Of a DNA stretch of 27,204 nucleotides, positions 18,901 to 27,204 are shown piece by piece. A model generated the notes under the pieces. The model made no database searches. It worked only from the letters and a program-made list of their open reading frames with translations, and had not been told where the DNA came from. The stretch is from a virus. Position numbers and translations under genes: made by a program. Location of the stretch: positions 1 to 27,204 of the IMG/VR virus record IMGVR_UViG_3300030450_003021. The stretch is one strand, 5' to 3'. Position 1 is the stretch's first letter. The number at the start of each line of letters is the position of its first letter.

Positions 18901-20469
18901 ATGGCAGTAAATTGGGATATAGCGGCTGATACACATGGCAGGGTTGTGACTTGTCAAAGACCTATATTAATATCTATGAAAGCTGAGGAGATAAATGTCT
19001 CTCACTTTAAATGTGAACTACAAATAAAAGATACTGGTGTAACACAAGTTGATATGGGATGGATTGATACTGGTATTAGAGTTAATGCTTACTCTGATGA
19101 TGGAGGTCAGATATATCAAGCTAACTTTGCTCCATACTGTAGAAATTATTTTAAATTATCTTCAGAATGGGTAAGTGGAGACCCTTATAGTCAGGTAATT
19201 AATAATGCTTATGATATAATACTATTTCCAGGTTTTGAAAATAATGACTGGAATCACATGTTTAGGAGACAGTTTAGGGTTAAGATATGGCCTGTTATAT
19301 TTACGCAAGATGAAAACCTAGTTGAGGAGCAAGATAATTATAAGTGGAATAGGGAGTTTATGGTTTTTGACACAAACATTAATGGTGATGAACAAACATC
19401 CATCTTTAAACATGACAATATAAGAATGGATGATTTTATTAATGGATGGTGTAATGGTGGTTATTATAGTAATACATACGGAGACCATGCTTATAGGGGT
19501 GATAGGTTCTCTAGGTTGTTAACAAATATGCCAGGCGTAGTTGATGTTACTAAATCAAGTGATGATATGATTCAAACAATTAACATGAATGACCATCAGG
19601 GGTTTTTTGTTGCAGGAATGGGGTACGCTTTTGATAACACCATGAGATATAAGAGACATATTACTATTACGGATTTAAATGGAGTTGAAACTACTTATAC
19701 TTTTACTGGAGTTTATGGCTCTCCTTATTTTTGGTTTGACACTAATAATGTTGATATTTTATATTTCTGTTGGGATTTATTAATGTTACAAGCCATGATT
19801 CAATTAGAGTATGGTGCAACTTACCCTATTATAAACGCCTCATACGAGCTTACTTGCAAACATATTAAGCAGTGGTTCACTTTTGAAACAGTAGCTGATG
19901 GCACTTTAAGAACAAGCCCTAGTATGGAGTTTAATATATCTGATAAGAAAAATGATGGAATGGGCTGTAATAGAACTAGATTTTTATTTAAAAACAGTAG
20001 AGGTTTAATTGATTTTTTTAATTGTTATGGTGAGAAAAGTAAAAAAGTATCTATCAGTGGTAATACATATATGAAACAACATAATGTTGCTAGAAATAAT
20101 AATTATATGGCTGGTGGGTTAATAAAAAGCCCAGGGCAACATTCCGTTTCAAATCTATGGAACAATAGAGTTGAAGAATATGAAATAATAACACAGCCAA
20201 TACCTATATCTTGGGCTAAATGGCTTGAGGAGTTAATAGCTTCACCAAATGTTTGGATTGAAGTTAATGATGAAAATGTTGAATCTGATGATACTGATAA
20301 TCAAACTTCATTAGAGGCTGATGATTATAGATATAGAACTTGCCAGAAATTAGTTCCTATTGTTATAGATAAAGGCTCTTATGACGTGTTTACAACATCA
20401 GACCACATGCACTACATTAGTTTTAAATATATAGTATCAAACGAAAATATAGTATCAAAAGCATTTTAA
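18901..20469 (+). CDS. 522-aa tail structural protein
   Basis: A large aromatic, beta-rich protein (many Trp, Tyr, Phe), with no signal or membrane segment. Residues of about 360-400 carry RTRFLFKNSRGLIDFFNCYGEKSKK, which resembles a segment of other Bacteroidota phage tail proteins (xLYFxNxxGGFDxFxF). It starts 2 nt after the tail-completion-like gene and its stop is immediately followed by the ATG of the 1889-aa gene. Position before the tape-measure gene suggests a distal-tail, tail-tube or baseplate protein; the exact part cannot be named. Confidence 0.65.
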   Translation: MAVNWDIAADTHGRVVTCQRPILISMKAEEINVSHFKCELQIKDTGVTQVDMGWIDTGIRVNAYSDDGGQIYQANFAPYCRNYFKLSSEWVSGDPYSQVINNAYDIILFPGFENNDWNHMFRRQFRVKIWPVIFTQDENLVEEQDNYKWNREFMVFDTNINGDEQTSIFKHDNIRMDDFINGWCNGGYYSNTYGDHAYRGDRFSRLLTNMPGVVDVTKSSDDMIQTINMNDHQGFFVAGMGYAFDNTMRYKRHITITDLNGVETTYTFTGVYGSPYFWFDTNNVDILYFCWDLLMLQAMIQLEYGATYPIINASYELTCKHIKQWFTFETVADGTLRTSPSMEFNISDKKNDGMGCNRTRFLFKNSRGLIDFFNCYGEKSKKVSISGNTYMKQHNVARNNNYMAGGLIKSPGQHSVSNLWNNRVEEYEIITQPIPISWAKWLEELIASPNVWIEVNDENVESDDTDNQTSLEADDYRYRTCQKLVPIVIDKGSYDVFTTSDHMHYISFKYIVSNENIVSKAF

Positions 20470-23400
20470 ATGGCATCAGATAGTAATATAAAAAAGGTAA
20501 CATTAGAAATTGGTGGTAAAATACTAAGAACACAAGAGTGGACTGATATAGATGGTTATTTTGAAACCACAGAAGTTGGTTTAGGAACTTTTACAGCAGA
20601 GTACGAAATATCAAGATGTTTAAGTGGGCCAGCAGTTGGATATGGTTATCAATTTGATGGTATTCCAGAGTGGGTTTATGATGAAGATAATGAAAACTAT
20701 CCGACTGTAAAAGATGCTTTAGAAGACTCTAGGTGTGGAGACCAAAGAAATACAGCACCTTTTTTTAATTTACCCCATTCTACTGATAAAGGTCGCCCTA
20801 ATTATGTTGGGTTTAAAATAATTGATGTAGAAACGATAGGCCAATCTCAATCAAATGAATTAACTGAAGATAATTATATAAATGATTCGGATGGTGATTT
20901 ATCTAGTTTAGAGTTAAATACCAATTCATACGCAATAAATTCTGACATGTCAGATATGAGGACTTACCAAAATGGAAACCCTTTATATGATTGGCTTGAC
21001 CCACAATATAGTGTTAGAAGAACTTGGGAATTTAAACCAGGTGCTTTTAGCCCATTAATAGGACAGATGGTGATGGGGATGGAATACGGTCAGCCAGCAT
21101 GGCCTGGTGGAGGTAAAACAATATGGAAATTTGTTTGTGAAAAAGCTGGTGGACAAGTAGCAAACTTTAGGTCTCCAGGTCCAAGAGGTTCATTTTGGGC
21201 TGAATTTGACAGTGATGGAACTATTAATGATGAATGGAGTTGGGATAATAATAGTGGTTATAGTGGACTTTTGGGCATGGGTGGTAATGGCTCTGGCTGG
21301 GGTGAGGTATATAATCCACAGGGGGATAATGTTTGGCAGCAAAGTGAAAATATGGGTATAGCTATAATCAATGAAAATATAGCTTCTGGAGCTTATGGAA
21401 CTGTTATGAATCCAAATTTAGCATACCGATACCATGATATTGACCCACCTTACAATGCTGATTCTACAGTAGAAAGACCTAGGCTTGGTGCTGAAAGTGT
21501 GCAAGGAAGAACACTTTATTTATATCCAACAGCAAATTCACCATATAGGCATCCAATAATTTTTGATATTTTTGAGGGAGTAGAAGATGCTATTTGGGTT
21601 AGAGGTAGTGCAAAGGGGATATTACTATGGATTGCTGAACTCGTCAAAAGGCAAGCTTATGAGGATGAGGGAGCTGGTTTTAACGCTGATTGGAGTGGAT
21701 ATACTGTAGATATGGAAGCTTTAGATTGGGGAATACCATTAGACAACATTTACCCAATGATGTTTAGTGATGATTTAGGTGATTATTGGCCTCCTGGAGT
21801 TGAAATGAGTGTTCAAGGATTTTTTAGCACATATAAATGTTATATATCACCATACCTACATAGTGGATTATGGTCGTACAACCAGAAATCATTTGCTGAT
21901 GGTAGTGTTTCTGGAGGTGGCGGTATAGTTTTTGAAGAAAACCCAGGAGATATTGGTGAATCAAGTAATAATGGTACTCTTAACCCATTAGCGACAACAG
22001 GTGGTATTATAGGTTTAAATCAAGATATATCACCAGTACATGCTATAGGCTCTTCTATAATACCAGTAGATTGGGATTATTATACTGAGAATTTAGCTTG
22101 GAATGCACCAGTAGATTCATACCCATATAATCCAGGTTCTGTTGTTAGCCCTACTTATAATCAATATAGAAGATTAGGTTGGAGGTCTGCGTGTTTTGAT
22201 ACTTATGATGGCCAATTAACATGGGGTATAGCTGGGAAGTGGGCTTTAAATTCTGGTTTTTCTTTAGAAATGAGAATAACTGAATTAGAAAACTGTGAGG
22301 TTTGGATTTTAACAGATTATTTTTCACCTCAAGAAAGAGCCGCCCTAGAAAGTTTACCTAATTATATAGATACATGGGATAATGGAGATACTGTTTATCC
22401 AGCAGTTCCATTTTCAAGCATGGTTCTTGAGTCTGAGGGGGATAACTCTATGTATAGTGGTTACGGAACTACAGGTGGTGGTGGTGATAATAGAGATTTG
22501 ATGGTTGGTAGAAGAATTACTAGTATTGGACAAACATTAACTTGTATGCCTAGAGCATATAGTCCATTTACAGAAAACGCTGGCTCAAATGTAGGTAAAG
22601 GAGGTATGATTATGCCATCAGGGCTAATGAAGAGGCATTGGAAAGAGATAATGACAATAACAGGAACATGGAAAACTACAGTTGCAGATGGGTATATGGA
22701 TTGTGTATATGAAGAGGGCGAGTATTATGATTTGTGGAATTGGGATGATTTTGAAGATGTTAATATAAGTACAGACTGTGAGCCACAATGGGTTGATGCT
22801 AATTCTCCAATTTGGTTGGACTTTTTACAACCATATTTAGAATACAATTATGATGACCATGCACCAGCATCACACTGGGAATTTATACATGTACAACCTA
22901 TAGACCCAAATTTACCATCTAGGTGTGAAATAGGTTCTTTTAAAGTTTATAAAAGTAAATGGGAGACTACGATTGATTATGTGGAAGACACAGAAATGGT
23001 CACTGAATTTATAGTTACTTCAGTTACAGAGGAGGTTCTGAATCAATTTAGAGATACATGGCAACAGTTAGATATACTTGACAACAAAGGAGTTCCTTTA
23101 TCTTTAACATTCCAATCAGGTGACTTAAGAGATGTTACAAAAAGGACAGCAGGATTCTCTAAAACATTTGAAATACCAGCAAACCCACACAACGAAAGAA
23201 TTATAGGAATGTTGTCAGGGCCAGGTAGATATAGAGATGGTGAGAATGTTAAATGGAGAAAAGGTAGAATTAAATCTGGTGATGTTGAGGTTTTTAATGG
23301 TTATGTTAGAATTGAGGGGTATAAAGCTGCAAAGGGTGGTTTATATAAATGTCATATAATTGAAGACCCAGCAGCATGGCCAACAATGATTGGGGATTCT

Positions 23401-26139
23401 ACTATTTGCGAATTATCAGATGCAGAAGAGGGGGGAATAAGATTTGTTCCTAAAACAGCAGAATATGTGATGTTGCCATTTGGTAATGGGATGGATGGCT
23501 CTATGCCAGGCGTGTTTACTGGAAGTGGACTAGCTTCAAATTATCAAATACTTGATGGATTAAGCCCTCAACAAGACCGTTCATATTATAAATTCCCTCC
23601 AATAAATTATGGCCCTTGGGAGAATAATGGAACTAATTTACTTACTCAAAGCTTACATCCAGCTGTTCATGTTAGATATTTATTGAATAAAATTTTTAAA
23701 AGTATTGGTTACACACTTGAAAGCAAGTGGATGGATGACCCTCAAGTTCAATATAATGGAGATGCACCAGATTGGGTTGGTGACCATAGTACAATGAGTA
23801 GGCTTGTCTTACCATACACAAGTGGGGAAGATTATGCTAATACAGATGATGCAACTGGCCCAGATGGTAAGTATTATGCTTTTGCTGGTAGAAGTGAAAA
23901 GTTTTACTTAGATAATCACTTTATGGCAGGCTACCCCCTTGATGACTACCCTTTTTCTTGTAGAGAATTTGATTGGGGTTCTAGTTTTCCAGGTTTTATA
24001 GAGGAAACAGACCCTATGGACTGCTACAATGAAAGCCCAGAACCACCAGTACCTAGTGCGACTAATCCAGGAGAATATAGTTCAGATACTGGAGCTGGAT
24101 ATGGTAACTTCTCCGACTCTACAGTAAATGGTGGTTACACAGTTCCTTTTACTGGTAGATATAGGGTTGCTTTTAAAGGTTGGTTCACTTGGTTAAAATA
24201 TGAAATGGGGGATTCTTGTAATCAAGGCCCTGTTATTTACGCTGCTTGGCATGTTAAACAACCAGGTGGGGCTGCCTTTTACCCATTAACAGCTGCCACA
24301 GGGAGTGATGTAGTTGGTGGGTTGTTAGAAAGTCAAAACCCTAGTTTAGTTAATCAATACTGGACTGGAGGCTACCAAAGTTACGAATGTACTGAAGTCA
24401 ATTTTGATGAGGGCGTTACACCAGGATTCCCATGGAATGTTACACAAACTTATGATTGGGCTGTAGATGACTATAACCAAGTAAATAGTCATATTGGAGC
24501 TAAAGTTAAATGGGATGGAAATGCGTGGAATTATCCTTTTGAGCCTTGTAGTGCTGATTGGGGAGTAGAGAGGGTAATAAATTGTGAAATGGATATAGAC
24601 CTGCAAGAGGGTCAAACAATTAAAATGGGTTTCTATATGAGGAATATAGATTGTAGTAGCCCTTGTACTGTTACAGCAAGAAACTGTGAATTAATGTTTT
24701 ATCCTTTATCAACAACATCAGAACCTGAAAACCCTGTTTCATTTTCAACAGCTCTTGGTTGTAATGTTAAACAAATGGATATAATAAAAGGTGTTACAGA
24801 GATGTTCAACTTGCATTGGACAGCTGATTCTGCAAGTAAAACTGTTTATGCAGAACCTTATGATGAGTTCTATGGCTCTGGTAAAATTTTAGATTGGTCA
24901 GACAAATTAGATATGGATTCTTGGGAGGATGTTTATATTATTGATGAGGTTGCAAAAGAAGTGTTCTTTAGATACGCTAGTGATGGTGGTGATGGCTTAA
25001 CTGTTGATTTTGAAGAGGTTGAAAACAATGACCCATTATGGTGTAAAAAGTTTTATAATGAGGCTATATTTAATAAGGTTGATTTAGATGAAAAGGGAAC
25101 AGATGTTTTTGCAAGCACATTCCAATTTCAACAATCTTTAACGTCTAGTGGTGATTTAACTTGGCCTTGTGGTGGAACTCCAGATATGCCTATATTATGG
25201 AAAAATGATGAAAATGCAGCTGGGAATAAACCTAATATCTCTTGGCAGGATGGTACAGAAAGACCTGATGATGATAATTCAGGTTCTGATTTTGATTTAA
25301 GAATTTTATCATATTTCGGTAATGACCCATCAGCAGAGATAACTGTTCAATCTGCTAGTCAAACAATAAGTTTAGATTCTTTCCCTTATTTTGGAACTCA
25401 AAACATGAGAGTTACTCCAAATGTTGATTACCATAATTTATCATGGGAAAATAGGGAGTCTGATTCTGTAGTTAACCCAGGAACAATGAACACATCTCTA
25501 GGCCTTTTTGATAAACATTGGAAAAGGCAATATGAGAAAACAACAGGAGAGGGTTCTTTAAGAATATGTCAATTTAACTTACAAGATGAAGATATAGAAT
25601 TATTTGATTATAGAGATGTAATTAAACTTTATTTTGACCATGTTGCAACATATTGGACTGTTAATAAAATTAAAGACTATAAACCAGGTGCTGGCGTTTT
25701 AACAAAAGTTGAACTTGTGCAATATGATTTAAATAAAGAACAGCTACAAAAGCCAGTTTCTATATACAAGAAGCAGGGTATAACAGATATTAAAAAACCG
25801 ATAAAAAGAAAGTTTAGAAAAAATAAAGAAAATAAAGTTGTTAAAAAAGAGCCTGAATTAAATAATCATAACATAACAGAGGAGGGAAAAACAAGTGTTG
25901 TTACTTTTAAACCTGGCAGAATGTTAAAAAAAGAAGATGGCTCTTATAAACTAAATGGCCCAAAACAATTACTTAAGAAAGCACAAGCACCAATAGTTAT
26001 AGATAATAAAACTGGTAATGTTATTATTAATGGAGGAGCAATACAGGCTAGCATGGATATTGATGGAAACTCTATTATTAGTGATGTTTATTATTATGAT
26101 TCAAGACAAAAAAAGCATTGTAAATTATATTTAAAATAG
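20470..26139 (+). CDS. 1889-aa multidomain tail/baseplate protein
   Basis: The largest gene. Residues about 1-850 are very aromatic and Gly/Ser/Asn-rich with no recognised domain. Around residue 870-990 it reads FQSGDLRDVTKRTAGFSKTFEIPANPHNERIIGML ... EVFNGYVRIEGY, which fits a module common in Bacteroidota phage tail proteins (Dxxxxxxxxx-FSKTxxIPxTxxN...). At about 1422-1475 it has FSTALGCNVKQMDIIKGVTEMFNLHW ... AEPYDEFYGSGKILDWSDKLD, matching a module of the same proteins (mFxLxxxxdxxxkxixIEPyxdF). The C-terminus is Lys-rich, then a short GNVIINGGAIQASMDIDG end. Probable baseplate hub or tail-tip protein. It is unusually large and precedes the tape measure. Confidence 0.72.
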   Translation: MASDSNIKKVTLEIGGKILRTQEWTDIDGYFETTEVGLGTFTAEYEISRCLSGPAVGYGYQFDGIPEWVYDEDNENYPTVKDALEDSRCGDQRNTAPFFNLPHSTDKGRPNYVGFKIIDVETIGQSQSNELTEDNYINDSDGDLSSLELNTNSYAINSDMSDMRTYQNGNPLYDWLDPQYSVRRTWEFKPGAFSPLIGQMVMGMEYGQPAWPGGGKTIWKFVCEKAGGQVANFRSPGPRGSFWAEFDSDGTINDEWSWDNNSGYSGLLGMGGNGSGWGEVYNPQGDNVWQQSENMGIAIINENIASGAYGTVMNPNLAYRYHDIDPPYNADSTVERPRLGAESVQGRTLYLYPTANSPYRHPIIFDIFEGVEDAIWVRGSAKGILLWIAELVKRQAYEDEGAGFNADWSGYTVDMEALDWGIPLDNIYPMMFSDDLGDYWPPGVEMSVQGFFSTYKCYISPYLHSGLWSYNQKSFADGSVSGGGGIVFEENPGDIGESSNNGTLNPLATTGGIIGLNQDISPVHAIGSSIIPVDWDYYTENLAWNAPVDSYPYNPGSVVSPTYNQYRRLGWRSACFDTYDGQLTWGIAGKWALNSGFSLEMRITELENCEVWILTDYFSPQERAALESLPNYIDTWDNGDTVYPAVPFSSMVLESEGDNSMYSGYGTTGGGGDNRDLMVGRRITSIGQTLTCMPRAYSPFTENAGSNVGKGGMIMPSGLMKRHWKEIMTITGTWKTTVADGYMDCVYEEGEYYDLWNWDDFEDVNISTDCEPQWVDANSPIWLDFLQPYLEYNYDDHAPASHWEFIHVQPIDPNLPSRCEIGSFKVYKSKWETTIDYVEDTEMVTEFIVTSVTEEVLNQFRDTWQQLDILDNKGVPLSLTFQSGDLRDVTKRTAGFSKTFEIPANPHNERIIGMLSGPGRYRDGENVKWRKGRIKSGDVEVFNGYVRIEGYKAAKGGLYKCHIIEDPAAWPTMIGDSTICELSDAEEGGIRFVPKTAEYVMLPFGNGMDGSMPGVFTGSGLASNYQILDGLSPQQDRSYYKFPPINYGPWENNGTNLLTQSLHPAVHVRYLLNKIFKSIGYTLESKWMDDPQVQYNGDAPDWVGDHSTMSRLVLPYTSGEDYANTDDATGPDGKYYAFAGRSEKFYLDNHFMAGYPLDDYPFSCREFDWGSSFPGFIEETDPMDCYNESPEPPVPSATNPGEYSSDTGAGYGNFSDSTVNGGYTVPFTGRYRVAFKGWFTWLKYEMGDSCNQGPVIYAAWHVKQPGGAAFYPLTAATGSDVVGGLLESQNPSLVNQYWTGGYQSYECTEVNFDEGVTPGFPWNVTQTYDWAVDDYNQVNSHIGAKVKWDGNAWNYPFEPCSADWGVERVINCEMDIDLQEGQTIKMGFYMRNIDCSSPCTVTARNCELMFYPLSTTSEPENPVSFSTALGCNVKQMDIIKGVTEMFNLHWTADSASKTVYAEPYDEFYGSGKILDWSDKLDMDSWEDVYIIDEVAKEVFFRYASDGGDGLTVDFEEVENNDPLWCKKFYNEAIFNKVDLDEKGTDVFASTFQFQQSLTSSGDLTWPCGGTPDMPILWKNDENAAGNKPNISWQDGTERPDDDNSGSDFDLRILSYFGNDPSAEITVQSASQTISLDSFPYFGTQNMRVTPNVDYHNLSWENRESDSVVNPGTMNTSLGLFDKHWKRQYEKTTGEGSLRICQFNLQDEDIELFDYRDVIKLYFDHVATYWTVNKIKDYKPGAGVLTKVELVQYDLNKEQLQKPVSIYKKQGITDIKKPIKRKFRKNKENKVVKKEPELNNHNITEEGKTSVVTFKPGRMLKKEDGSYKLNGPKQLLKKAQAPIVIDNKTGNVIINGGAIQASMDIDGNSIISDVYYYDSRQKKHCKLYLK

Positions 26140-26145
26140 TAAAAT

Positions 26146-27204
26146 ATGTCTCAAACTATACACACAATTAAGGTTAATGTTACCTCTCTGATAGCTGCTC
26201 AAAAAGAGGTTGGAAAGCTTAAAAAAGAACTTCAGCAGTTGGACACAAAAGACCCAAAGTTTAGTCAAAAACAAGCTGCTATTCAGGGTCAAATAGACAC
26301 TACTAACAGTAAGTTTAAAGGTCAAGTTAAAGCTATTAAGGGTGTTGAAAACCAAACAAAGCAATTAAACTCTACAGCTGGCAGGATGGTTAACACCTTT
26401 AAATCTGCTGCTATTGCTATTGCCTCAGCTTTTGCTGTTAGAGCTATTGTTGGTAGTATTAAAGGAGTTATAAAGGTTATGGCTGACTTTGAAGCTAAGA
26501 TGGCTGCTGTTAGAGCAATATCTGGTGCTACAAATGATGAGTTTGATAAACTTGAAAAATCAGCTTTAAAATTGGGTGAATCAACAGTGTTTACCGCAAG
26601 ACAAGTGGCTGAACTTCAAGAGGAGTACGCTAGATTAGGTTTTACAACAGAAGAAATAATTGCTGCTACTGATGCTACGTTAGACTTAGCTGCTGCCACT
26701 GGAGAATCTTTAGCAAATTCAGCTCAAACAGCAGGTTCTGTTTTAAGAGCTTTTGGTTATGATGCTGTACAAACACAAAGAATTGCTGAAACAATGGCTT
26801 CATCTTTTACAAACTCAGCACTTAATCTTGAAAGATTTACGGAAGCTATGAAGTTTGCAGCACCTGTTGCTGCATCTGTTGGTTTTACTGTTGAGGAAAC
26901 AACCACAATGTTAATGAAACTTGCTGATGCTGGTCTTCATGGTTCTATTGCTGGTAATGCTTTAAAGAAGATTTTTTTAGAAATTGGTACTTCAGGTTCT
27001 AAGTTATCTAAAAAATTAGGTGGGCCTGTAATGGGTATAGAGCAAATGTCAGAGGCTTTAAGTAAATTATCAGAAGAGGGATTTAGTGCTGGTGACGCAT
27101 CAGAATTATTAGGACAAAGAGCAGCTCCTGCTTTTTTAGCTTTAATAGAGTCTGTTGATGGATTAAATGATACAAATACTATGTTGTCAGAAACAGAGGG
27201 TGCT
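26146..27204 (+). CDS. Tail tape-measure protein (3' partial)
   Basis: The first 353 codons of a frame that runs off the window. The protein opens with a coiled-coil segment (VNVTSLIAAQKEVGKLKKELQQLD ... QAAIQGQIDT), a membrane-like helix (AAIAIASAFAVRAIVGSIKG), then FEAKMAAVRAISGATNDEFDKLEKSALKLGESTVFTARQVAELQEEYARLGFTTEEIIAATDATLDLAAATGESL, the hallmark region of phage tape-measure proteins (PhageMin_Tail/TIGR01760 type). It sets tail length and lines the tube. The ATG at 26146 follows the upstream stop by 6 nt, with an AAAATATG leader. Confidence 0.92.
   Translation, partial: MSQTIHTIKVNVTSLIAAQKEVGKLKKELQQLDTKDPKFSQKQAAIQGQIDTTNSKFKGQVKAIKGVENQTKQLNSTAGRMVNTFKSAAIAIASAFAVRAIVGSIKGVIKVMADFEAKMAAVRAISGATNDEFDKLEKSALKLGESTVFTARQVAELQEEYARLGFTTEEIIAATDATLDLAAATGESLANSAQTAGSVLRAFGYDAVQTQRIAETMASSFTNSALNLERFTEAMKFAAPVAASVGFTVEETTTMLMKLADAGLHGSIAGNALKKIFLEIGTSGSKLSKKLGGPVMGIEQMSEALSKLSEEGFSAGDASELLGQRAAPAFLALIESVDGLNDTNTMLSETEGA

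Noticed and set aside
1-27204. CRISPR array, insertion sequence or integrase/attachment site
   Set aside because: No regularly spaced identical repeats, no transposase or recombinase motifs, and no flanking inverted repeats of an insertion sequence were seen.

Overview
This window looks like part of the genome of a tailed phage of a (probably marine) Bacteroidota/Flavobacteriia host. DNA is AT-rich, every convincing gene is on the + strand, genes are tightly packed, and start codons follow A-rich leaders (typically AAAATTATG) instead of purine-rich Shine-Dalgarno sites. Candidate promoters fit the Bacteroidota pattern TTTG - about 20 nt - TAnnTTTG. Three exported proteins have signal peptides followed by Gln, as in the Bacteroidetes 'Q-rule', and one ends in a type IX secretion (T9SS)-like sorting tail. 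A tape-measure protein and frameshifted tail-assembly chaperone point to a siphovirus-like long tail. No integrase, repressor, portal, capsid or replication gene is visible, so lifestyle cannot be judged and other modules lie outside the window.

Layout. (1) 1-2211: end of the virion module, with a head-tail-connector-like protein carrying an inserted beta-rich segment and two beta-rich structural proteins. (2) 2211-4706: an envelope cassette with an outer-membrane beta-barrel-like protein, a secreted Cys-rich protein with a T9SS-like tail, two small membrane proteins, and a secreted thioredoxin-fold protein lacking the CXXC site. (3) 4703-5553: lysis pair, an M15 peptidase endolysin and a 3-TM holin. 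(4) 5609-6373: calcineurin-like phosphoesterase with its own promoter. (5) 6374-13162: two runs of small, mostly unknown genes (probable early/host-interaction genes), separated by noncoding stretches with terminators, a four-copy repeat, hairpins and G-tracts. (6) 13163-13540: terminator and AT-rich noncoding DNA with a near-consensus promoter. (7) 13541-16064: packaging genes terS and terL with small genes between. (8) 16119-27204: tail module: chaperone pair with a likely -1 frameshift on T9, small zinc-ribbon protein, tail-completion-like proteins, 522-aa and 1889-aa tail proteins, and the start of the tape-measure gene, cut by the window end.

The genes read as a few long transcripts: packaging/tail from the promoter at 13483-13513, phosphoesterase from 5556-5587, and the small-gene clusters from a repeated promoter-like element with exact internal spacing. 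The most unusual parts are the envelope cassette (apparent use of host export, including T9SS), the four-copy GTTCA..ACG repeat in the two gene-poor gaps, the structured G-rich gap at 9468-9791, and a tail protein ending in a Cys motif typical of Bacteroidota surface proteins.
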